64,000 nucleotides of DNA from contig NZ_JNXI01000004.1 of the NCBI RefSeq assembly GCF_000717055.1, forward strand, positions 124,001-188,000. Direction: 5' to 3'. A model generated the notes under the pieces. It was not told the DNA's origin, ran no database searches, and was given only the letters and a program-made list of their open reading frames with translations. The stretch is from Streptomyces iakyrus. Lineage in GTDB: Bacteria; Actinomycetota; Actinomycetes; Streptomycetales; Streptomycetaceae. A program made the translations under genes and the position numbers. This document shows, piece by piece, positions 42,869 to 49,387 of this stretch; the first letter of the stretch is position 1, and the number at the start of each line of letters is the position of its first letter.

Positions 42869-44920
42869 ATGTCCGAAGTCAACCGGCGCCGCTTCCTCCA
42901 ACTCGCGGGCGCCACCACGGCCTTCAGCGCGCTGTCCGCCAGCATCCAGCGCGCGGCCGCGCTTCCGGCGAACCACCGCACGGGGTCGATCGAGGACGTC
43001 GAGCACATCGTCGTCCTGATGCAGGAGAACCGATCCTTCGACCACTACTTCGGCACCCTGAGAGGCGTCCGCGGCTTCGGCGACCCCCGCCCGGTCACCC
43101 TCGACAACGGCAAGCCGGTCTGGCACCAGGAGAAGGACGGCAAGGAGATCCTGCCGTTCCACCCGGACGCCGACGACCTCGGCATGCAGTTCCTGGAGGG
43201 CCTGCCGCACTCCTGGCCCGACGGCCACCAGGCCTACAACGGCGGCAAGTACGACCGGTGGGTGCCCGCCAAGGGCACGACGACCATGGCCTACCTGACC
43301 CGCGAGGACATCCCGTTCCACTACGCCCTCGCCGACTCCTTCACCGTCTGCGACGCCTACCACTGCTCGTTCATCGGCTCCACCGACCCCAACCGCTACT
43401 ACATGTGGTCCGGGTACACCGGCAACGACGGCAGCGGCGGCGGCCCGGTCCTGGACAACGCCGAGCTCGGCTACGGCTGGACGACCTACCCGGAGCGCCT
43501 GGAGCAGGCCGGCATCTCCTGGAAGGTCTACCAGGACATCGGCGACGGCCTCGACGCGAAGGGCTCCTGGGGCTGGATCCAGGACGCCTACCGCGGCAAC
43601 TACGGCGACAACTCCCTGCTGTACTTCGACAAGTACCGGAACGCCCAGCCCGGCGACCCCTGGTACGACAAGGCCCGCACCGGCACCGACGCCAAGGCCG
43701 GCGACGGCTACTTCGACCGGCTGCGCGCCGACGTCAAGGCCGGCAAGCTGCCCCAGATCTCCTGGATCGCCGCCCCCGAGGCCTTCTCCGAGCACTCCAA
43801 CTGGCCCTCGAACTACGGCGCCTGGTACATCGCCCAGGTCCTGGACGCCCTCACCTCCAACCCGGAGGTCTGGTCGAAGACCGCCCTGTTCATCACCTAC
43901 GACGAGAACGACGGCTTCTTCGACCACGTGGTGCCACCGCTGCCGCCGAAGGACGCCTCCCGGGGCCGGTCCACCGTCGACGTCTCCCTCGACCTCTTCC
44001 CGGGCGGCGCCGGCAAGACGGCGGGCCCCTACGGCCTCGGCCCCCGGGTGCCGATGCTGGTCGTCTCGCCGTGGAGCAAGGGCGGCTACGTCTGCTCCGA
44101 GACCCTCGACCACACCTCGATCCTGCGGTTCATGGAGCGCCGATTCGGCGTGCGCGAGACCAACATCTCGCCGTGGCGCCGGGCCGTCTGCGGTGACCTG
44201 ACCTCGGCGTTCGACTTCTCCCGCAAGGACGCGCGACCCGCGCCGCTGCCCGGCACCGACGAGTACGAGCCGCAGGACCGCGAGCGCCACCCCGACTACC
44301 GGCCGACTCCGCCCGCGGACCCGCGCATGCCCCGCCAGGAGCGCGGCCTGCGCCGCTCCCGGCCCCTGAAGTACGCCCCGCACGTGGACGCCTCGGTCGA
44401 CGCCGCGGCCGGCAGGCTCACCCTCACCTTCGCCTCCGGGGCGAAGGCGGGCGGCGCCTTCCACATCACCTCCGGCAACCGCGCCGACGGTCCCTGGATG
44501 TACACCACCGAGGCCGGCAAGACGCTCTCCGACACCTGGAACTCGGCCTACTCCAGGGGCGCCTACGACCTGACCGTGCACGGCCCGAACGGCTTCGTGC
44601 GGGTCTTCAAGGGCTCGAACAAGGCGGCCGGCTGCGAGGTCACCGCGCGCCACACCGGCGACGACATCGAGCTGACCTTCACCAACCAGGGCTCCGGCAC
44701 GGCCCGCCTGAAGCTCGCGAGTGCCTATGGCGGCCGGCCCTCGACCGTCACCGTCCGCCCGGGCGCCCGGGTGTGCCGGACCGTCGACCTCGCCGGCAGC
44801 CGCCGCTGGTACGACCTGACCGTCACCGCCGAGGGCGACAAGGCGTTCCTGCGGCGGTTCGCCGGGCACGTCGAGAACGGGCGGCCGGGGGTGAGCGACC
44901 CGGCGATCATCACCGCGTAG
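42869..44920 (+). CDS. Phospholipase C, Tat-exported (phosphocholine-specific type)
   Basis: This 683-residue protein has a Tat signal (SEVNRRRFLQLAGATTAFSA), then the phosphoesterase family PF04185 fold: HIVVLMQENRSFDHYFGTLR near residues 47-66, FHYALADSFTVCDAYHCSFI, and FITYDENDGFFDHVVPPLPP. Two C-terminal beta domains of about 90 residues each (from HVDASVDAAAGRLTLTFASG) match bacterial non-haemolytic PLCs. It cleaves the head group of phosphatidylcholine-like lipids outside the cell. ATG 42869 has GAGAGG upstream. The gene ends 11 bases inside the convergent EamA-like gene. Phosphate scavenging is the usual use, but no PHO box was recognised. Confidence 0.9.
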   Translation: MSEVNRRRFLQLAGATTAFSALSASIQRAAALPANHRTGSIEDVEHIVVLMQENRSFDHYFGTLRGVRGFGDPRPVTLDNGKPVWHQEKDGKEILPFHPDADDLGMQFLEGLPHSWPDGHQAYNGGKYDRWVPAKGTTTMAYLTREDIPFHYALADSFTVCDAYHCSFIGSTDPNRYYMWSGYTGNDGSGGGPVLDNAELGYGWTTYPERLEQAGISWKVYQDIGDGLDAKGSWGWIQDAYRGNYGDNSLLYFDKYRNAQPGDPWYDKARTGTDAKAGDGYFDRLRADVKAGKLPQISWIAAPEAFSEHSNWPSNYGAWYIAQVLDALTSNPEVWSKTALFITYDENDGFFDHVVPPLPPKDASRGRSTVDVSLDLFPGGAGKTAGPYGLGPRVPMLVVSPWSKGGYVCSETLDHTSILRFMERRFGVRETNISPWRRAVCGDLTSAFDFSRKDARPAPLPGTDEYEPQDRERHPDYRPTPPADPRMPRQERGLRRSRPLKYAPHVDASVDAAAGRLTLTFASGAKAGGAFHITSGNRADGPWMYTTEAGKTLSDTWNSAYSRGAYDLTVHGPNGFVRVFKGSNKAAGCEVTARHTGDDIELTFTNQGSGTARLKLASAYGGRPSTVTVRPGARVCRTVDLAGSRRWYDLTVTAEGDKAFLRRFAGHVENGRPGVSDPAIITA

Positions 44921-45851
44921 CGGGAGTGAGGTGCCCCGGATCGTGCGGCCGGGGCACCAGCGCCGGTTCGGCCGTGGCCGAGCCGGGCTCCAGAGCCAGG
45001 ACCGCGGCCACCGGATGGTCGTCGTCGGCCGCCGCGGGTGCCGCCCGGCTGAGCAGTACCACGCCCCAGGACGCCAGGCCCGCCCCGGCGAGCGCGAGCA
45101 GAACGCCGACCGGGCCGCCCTGGAGGCGTTCGCCCAGCAGCGACAGGCCGATCACCGCGGCGGCCAGCGGGTTGGCCAGCGTCACCATCGCGAGCGGGCC
45201 GCCCAGCCCACCCCGGTACGCCGTCTGGGAGAGCAGCAGCCCGCCGGCCGCGAAGGCCGCCACGAGCAGTGCCACGCCCACCACCTGGACGCTCAGCACC
45301 GGGCCGGTCCGGTCCGTCGCGGCCACCGTCGCCGTCTGGGTGAGGGCCGAGGCGACACCGGAGGCCAGCCCCGACGCGGTCGCGTGCCGCAGTCCGGGGC
45401 GGGTGCCCGGCCGGGACAGCACCCCGATGAACGCCGCGGTGGCGCCCGCCACCGCGAGCGCCTCGGGAACGCTCAGCACATCGTCCGGCGCCGGACCGGA
45501 CGCCGTGACCAGGATCGCGCCCAGGCCCAGCAGGGTCAGCGCGGTGCCCTTCCACTCGACCGCGCTCACGTGCCGTCCTGCCATCCGCGCCCCCATGGGC
45601 ACCGCCGCGACGAGGGTGAGCGCGCCGAGCGGCTGGACGACGGTCAGCGGACCGTACCGGAGGGCGACGACGTGCAGCAGCGCGGCCGACGCGTTCAGAC
45701 CGACCGACCACCACCAGGCGCCGCTGCCGAGCAGCCGCAGCGTGCCCGCACCGGGGGAGCGGGACGCGAGCCGCTCCTGGGCGACCGCGGCGGCCGCGTA
45801 GGCGACGGCGGAGACGAGCGACAGGGCGACGGCGACCACCACGGCGTTCAC
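44910..45851 (-). CDS. EamA/DMT-type membrane protein
   Basis: This 313-residue membrane protein has about ten hydrophobic segments, the first VVVAVALSLVSAVAYAAAAV, arranged as two five-helix halves in the drug/metabolite transporter style. VALRYGPLTVVQPLGALTLV and MVTLANPLAAAVIGLSLLGE are the typical EamA half-repeat ends. The C-terminal 45 residues are soluble and Ala/Pro-rich. The GTG at 45851 overlaps the PAP2 stop (GTGA), so PAP2 and EamA form an operon under the divergent TetR. The transported compound is unknown; export of a membrane-active compound fits the regulation. Confidence 0.83.
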   Translation of the reverse strand: MNAVVVAVALSLVSAVAYAAAAVAQERLASRSPGAGTLRLLGSGAWWWSVGLNASAALLHVVALRYGPLTVVQPLGALTLVAAVPMGARMAGRHVSAVEWKGTALTLLGLGAILVTASGPAPDDVLSVPEALAVAGATAAFIGVLSRPGTRPGLRHATASGLASGVASALTQTATVAATDRTGPVLSVQVVGVALLVAAFAAGGLLLSQTAYRGGLGGPLAMVTLANPLAAAVIGLSLLGERLQGGPVGVLLALAGAGLASWGVVLLSRAAPAAADDDHPVAAVLALEPGSATAEPALVPRPHDPGHLTPATR

Positions 45852-46648
45852 CGGCCCGCTCCCACGAGTGCCCGCTCGTCCCTCTGGGCCGGTACGAGGC
45901 CGCCCTGCGCACGGCCGGCCGTGGTCGCCGTGCGGTCAGGCAGGTGGATCACCGCGAGCGCGAGGCCGAGCAGGGCCGCCGCCACGATCGCGTCGAGCCA
46001 GTAGTGGTTGGCGGTGCCGACGATCACCAGCAACGTCAGCAGCGGATGCGCCGGCCACAGCCAGCGCCACCGCGAGCGGGTCGCGACGATCAGGCCGACC
46101 GCCACCATCAGCGCCCAGCCGAAGTGCAGCGACGGCATCGCCGCGAACTGGTTCGACAGGGAGTCGGTCGCCGGGTCGCCGTACACCGACGGCCCGTACA
46201 CCCGCGCCGTGTCGACCAGGCCGGTCGCGGCCAGCAGGCGCGGCGGGGCGAGCGGGAACAGCAGGTGCAGCACCAGGGCGGCGGCGGTCACCGCGGCCAG
46301 GACCCGGCGGGCCCACACGTAGTGCACCGGGCGGCGCAGGTAGAGCCAGACCAGGAAGGCGGCGGTGGCCGGGAAGTGTACGGTCGCGTAGTACGTGTTC
46401 GCGAGGTGCGCCAGGCCGTCGCCGTGCAGCAGCAGGGACTGCACCGTCCCCTCGCCCGGCAGATGGACCGCTCGCTCGAAGTCCCACAGGCGGTGCGCGT
46501 TGTGGAAGGCCTCGCCGGTGTGGCCCGTGGCCAGCCGGCCGAACTTGTAGACGAGGAAGAGCCCTGCGACGAGCAGGAGCTCCCGGACGAGCGGCGGTCG
46601 CGCTATCGCGTCGGACCCCGCCTGCGCAGGCTCGGTGCGGGCATTCAT
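45848..46648 (-). CDS. PAP2 superfamily membrane phosphatase
   Basis: This 266-residue protein has several membrane segments and the PAP2 motifs. The conserved block PSLHFGWALMVAVGLIVATR contains the SxH nucleophile-stabilising part, and GTANHYWLDAIVAAALLGLA supplies the catalytic His and Asp. The N-terminal segment LVRELLLVAGLFLVYKFGRL is as in inositol-phosphoceramide-synthase-like and undecaprenyl-pyrophosphatase-like proteins. It hydrolyses lipid phosphate or transfers lipid head groups in the membrane. ATG 46648 has GAAGGGGCC upstream. It is the first gene of the PAP2-EamA operon and faces TetR across an array of operators, so its expression is probably inducible. Confidence 0.85.
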   Translation of the reverse strand: MNARTEPAQAGSDAIARPPLVRELLLVAGLFLVYKFGRLATGHTGEAFHNAHRLWDFERAVHLPGEGTVQSLLLHGDGLAHLANTYYATVHFPATAAFLVWLYLRRPVHYVWARRVLAAVTAAALVLHLLFPLAPPRLLAATGLVDTARVYGPSVYGDPATDSLSNQFAAMPSLHFGWALMVAVGLIVATRSRWRWLWPAHPLLTLLVIVGTANHYWLDAIVAAALLGLALAVIHLPDRTATTAGRAQGGLVPAQRDERALVGAGR

Positions 46649-46680
46649 CCCCCGGCCCCTTCGGTGACGGTGGCGCTGTT

Positions 46681-46746
46681 ATCGGTACGAGAGCGTACCG
46701 ATACGGCAGTGTACCGATACGGCCGCGTACCGGTACACTGCCGTAT
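46681..46746. promoter_or_regulatory. TetR operator array between PAP2 and TetR genes
   Basis: ATCGGTACG (46681-46689), AGAG, CGTACCGAT (46694-46702) is a perfect palindrome. Three 16-bp tandem units follow (46693-46708, 46709-46724, 46725-46740), each starting GYGTACCGRTAC. In addition 46701-46721 and 46726-46746 form a 21-bp inverted repeat with one mismatch around a four-base centre. The array lies 33 bases from the PAP2 start and 70 from the TetR start. The divergent TetR regulator is the clear candidate to bind it. Confidence 0.82.
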
Positions 46747-46815
46747 CGATAGACGTACGACACATCGCCGGCCGGGAATTTTCCGGCCGCCCGACGAAAG
46801 CCAGGAGCACCGCCC

Positions 46816-47424
46816 ATGACGTCGCAGGCTGCGGACCGGCCCGAGCCGGTCGGTGCCACGCGCCGCTCCAAGATCACGCCCGAGCGTGAGCAGGAGTTCT
46901 ACGACGCCGTGCTGGAACAGCTGGGGGAGTGCGGCTACGACTCCGTCACCATGGAAGGCGTCGCCGCGAGCACCCGGTGCAGCAAGTCCACGCTCTACCG
47001 ACAGTGGAAGACCAAGCCCCAGCTGGTGGCGGCGGCGCTGCGCTCCCACCGGCGCACGCGCTGCATCGACACCGGCTCGCTCGCCGAGGACCTGCGCGAG
47101 GCGGCCCGGGCGGCGGGGGAGCTGTCCGGCCGGGACACCAAGCTGCTCCAGGCGCTCGCCCATGCCGCGGGCCAGGACCCGGAGTTGCAGCGTGCGCTGC
47201 GCGAGGCGCTGGTCGAGCCGGAGATCGCCGCGCTGAAGGAGATCATCCGGCGCGGGGTCGAACGCGGCGAGGTGCCCGCCGACCATCCGGCGCTGGAGTA
47301 CATCCCGGCACAGCTGCTCGGTGTCCTGCGGGTGCGGCCCGTCCTGGAGGGCGAGTGGGCCGACCCGGACTACCTGGTCCGGTTCGTGGAGGCCGCCGTG
47401 CTGCCGGCACTGGGCCTTACCTGA
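46816..47424 (+). CDS. TetR family regulator of the PAP2-EamA operon
   Basis: This 202-residue protein has the TetR helix-turn-helix in the N-terminal third: REQEFYDAVLEQLGECGYDS followed by TMEGVAASTRCSKSTLYRQW. The ligand-binding half is helical with a dimer helix near EPEIAALKEIIRRGVERGEV. The ATG has AGGAG six bases upstream. It is divergent from the PAP2-EamA operon, and the 167-bp gap contains the operator array, so autorepression and control of the operon are likely. The ligand is unknown. A large hairpin terminator follows its stop. Confidence 0.9.
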   Translation: MTSQAADRPEPVGATRRSKITPEREQEFYDAVLEQLGECGYDSVTMEGVAASTRCSKSTLYRQWKTKPQLVAAALRSHRRTRCIDTGSLAEDLREAARAAGELSGRDTKLLQALAHAAGQDPELQRALREALVEPEIAALKEIIRRGVERGEVPADHPALEYIPAQLLGVLRVRPVLEGEWADPDYLVRFVEAAVLPALGLT

Positions 47425-47505
47425 GACCCGGGCCGCCGTCCGCCGGATGACCGGACGGTGACCCGACCGCGCCGACCCGTGGGGACGGGGGCGGCGCGCA
47501 CCCCC

Positions 47506-47554
47506 CGGCCGGGTGGGGTTCCCCTGTGAGCGGCAGGGGCGCCCCACCCGGCCG
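47506..47554. terminator. Bidirectional terminator between TetR and DUF2510 genes
   Basis: CGGCCGGGTGGGG (47506-47518) pairs perfectly with CCCCACCCGGCCG (47542-47554), and CCCCTG (47521-47526) with CAGGGG (47534-47539) extends the stem inside. The hairpin lies between two convergent genes (TetR ends 47424, DUF2510 gene ends 47581) and can end both transcripts. Confidence 0.72.
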
Positions 47555-47580
47555 ACCGGTGTGCGGGTGTCCGCTCCCGG

Positions 47581-49056
47581 TCAGACGTCCTGACCGTTGC
47601 CGCTGCCCGTCGCCGCCTTGATGCCCCGGGTGATGTCGTCGAGCACGCTCTCCTGCTGGCCCGCGTCGACGCCGAACCGGATGACGACCATCAGCTTCGC
47701 GTTCGCGGGGGAGGGGAATGCGAGCGACTCCACGATTCCATCGGCGCCCTTGCTCGTGACGGCCTTCCAGCGGACCAGGTAGCCCTTCTGCCCGGCCACC
47801 GTCACGGCCTTGGACTCCAGGACGTCGTGCGAGGTGATCCCGCCGTAGGACTTGCCGCCGTAGGATTCCTCGGCGTTCTTCCCGATGTCCGCCTTGGCGA
47901 TCTCCTCGGCGGTGGCGCCCTTGGTGCCGAGGGCCAGGGCCGGTGCGGAGTAGGCGCCGCCCTTGGTGCAGGTCGAGGAGGTGTCGCCGGGGCACTTGTA
48001 GGAGTCGTCGGACGTCACCTGCGCGCCGGCCCGGGCCTGCTGGCCGTACCAGCCCTTCGGTATCGGCAGGCTGATCCCGCTCACCGCGTCGGTCACCGAC
48101 CCGCTCCTGATCTTCGGCGGCTCGGACTGCTCGGGCCCCGGGCTCTGCCCGCCGGACTCGCCGTCACCTCCGGACCCGCCGTCGCCGCCGGAGCCCCCGG
48201 ACCCGCCCGGTCCGCCGAACGGCCCGCCCTGGCCCCCGGGCGCACCCGGCCCGCCGGGCTGCCCCTGCGACGTGGGTGAGCCGCCCCCGCCGTCGTCCGT
48301 CAGGGCGTACACGCCCACGCCGATGCTGGTGAGCACGACCACGGCCGCCGCGACGGCCGCGCCGATGCGCAGCCGCCGCCCGCGGCCGCCCGGAGGCGCG
48401 GTTTGGTAGGCGGGGTAGGCGGGATACCCGGCAGCACCTGGGTAGGCGCCGTTCCCTGGATACGCGCCGCTTCCTGCATGCGCGCCGGTTCCCGGGTACG
48501 CGCCGCTTCCCGGGTACGCGCCGCCGCTCCCGGGCTGCCCGCCGGCTCCCGGTTCCCCGGCGGTACCTGAGTACGCGCCGCTTCCGGGTTGCCCGTCGGC
48601 ACCTGGATGCCCGGCGGCTTCCGAGCCCTGAACGCCGTCGGGCTGCCCGGTGGCCCCCCGGCCCTGGACGCCGTCGGGCTGCCCGGCGGCCTCCGGGCCA
48701 GCGGTGCCGGTCGGCTGTCCGGTCGCCGGCGCCGCGGGCCCGGCCGGATTCCCGGCTCCCTGCCCATCACTCCCGGTCGGCTGCCCGGCTTCCTGCGTTT
48801 CGCCTCCGATGGGCTGCCCGGCTCCGGGGCTCGCGGTCTCGCCCGGCGCACCGGTTCCCGGCGTGCCGGCCCCGCCCGGGGTCTCGGCGGCAGCCGGACG
48901 GCCCGCCGGCCCGGTCGGGGGACCCCAGGCCGCGGGCGGCTGTACCGGGCGGACGCGGTCCGTCCAGGTCCTGCCGTCCCACCAGCGCTCGGTGGCGGGC
49001 CCGTCACTTATCTGTCCGGGGTCGGGGTACCACCCGGGAGGAGTCTCCTGCGTCAT
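47581..49056 (-). CDS. DUF2510 membrane protein with low-complexity linker
   Basis: This 491-residue protein begins with a DUF2510 motif (PPGWYPDPGQ, RWWDGRTWTDRVRPVQ), a domain common in actinomycete membrane proteins. About 180 Gly/Pro/Ala-rich residues follow, including AYPGSGAYPGTGAHAGSGAY repeats, then one membrane helix (LRIGAAVAAAVVVLTSIGVG), a Gly/Ser linker, and an extracytoplasmic domain of about 170 residues with ISLPIPKGWYG and two cysteines (YKCPGDTSSTC). The last part resembles lipoprotein-like domains of unknown function. ATG 49056 has GGTGGGGG upstream. The function is unknown; the domain order suggests a cytoplasmic N-terminus and an external sensor or scaffold. Confidence 0.82.
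   Translation of the reverse strand: MTQETPPGWYPDPGQISDGPATERWWDGRTWTDRVRPVQPPAAWGPPTGPAGRPAAAETPGGAGTPGTGAPGETASPGAGQPIGGETQEAGQPTGSDGQGAGNPAGPAAPATGQPTGTAGPEAAGQPDGVQGRGATGQPDGVQGSEAAGHPGADGQPGSGAYSGTAGEPGAGGQPGSGGAYPGSGAYPGTGAHAGSGAYPGNGAYPGAAGYPAYPAYQTAPPGGRGRRLRIGAAVAAAVVVLTSIGVGVYALTDDGGGGSPTSQGQPGGPGAPGGQGGPFGGPGGSGGSGGDGGSGGDGESGGQSPGPEQSEPPKIRSGSVTDAVSGISLPIPKGWYGQQARAGAQVTSDDSYKCPGDTSSTCTKGGAYSAPALALGTKGATAEEIAKADIGKNAEESYGGKSYGGITSHDVLESKAVTVAGQKGYLVRWKAVTSKGADGIVESLAFPSPANAKLMVVIRFGVDAGQQESVLDDITRGIKAATGSGNGQDV
48441..48533. repeat. 18-bp tandem repeat inside the DUF2510 gene
   Basis: Units of 18 bases at 48441-48458, 48459-48476, 48477-48494 and 48495-48512, plus a fifth 21-base variant, share the core TACGCGCCG then TTCC. 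They encode the six-residue AYPGSG-like repeats of the linker. Nearby a 20-base block with GCCGTCGGGCTGCCCGG occurs twice (about 48630 and 48666). They are coding repeats prone to length change. Confidence 0.75.
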
Positions 49057-49387
49057 GCCCCCACCGTATGAGGCGTCGGTGAAAGAGGCATGAGAGGACC
49101 CGGAACCGGTTGTTCCAGGGGTAGCCGGCCGGGGCCGCGACACGGCACGGCGGCGATCGGCCAAGCAACCGCGGACGCTCGTCCCGCTATGGCTGAATGC
49201 ACGTCACCTCCCGTGATTTTGCCCGGTGTTGACCGAAATACGGCTGGTGACGGGCCGGGCGCGTCGCCCGGCCGCACCCGGTGTCACCCGTCACGGCAAG
49301 ACGTGCCCCGACCACCCTCCACTCGGGCAATCGGACGGCTACGCTCGACGTCTGTACGTCGTTCGGGCGACTTGGGGAGGTAGCGGG
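49057..49387. other. Divergent intergenic region between DUF2510 and LAL-like genes
   Basis: These 331 bases hold no credible gene. GGAAC, CGGTT, GTTCC near 49099-49113 is a short palindrome. GGCCGGGCG (49253-49261), CGT, CGCCCGGCC (49265-49273) is a perfect 9-bp stem nested in GTGACGGG (49247-49254) and CCCGTCAC (49287-49294). TTGACC (49229-49234) and TACGCT (49340-49345) could be promoter parts for the LAL-like gene but are not paired at normal spacing. Confidence 0.5.

Noticed and set aside
42764..44869. A 701-codon minus-strand frame opposite phospholipase C
   Set aside because: No recognisable domain, no ribosome-binding site, and composition typical of antisense frames; the plus strand encodes a clear PF04185 enzyme.
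48420..48700. Possible CRISPR-like repeats
   Set aside because: The repeats are contiguous without spacers of even length and are in frame within the DUF2510 gene.
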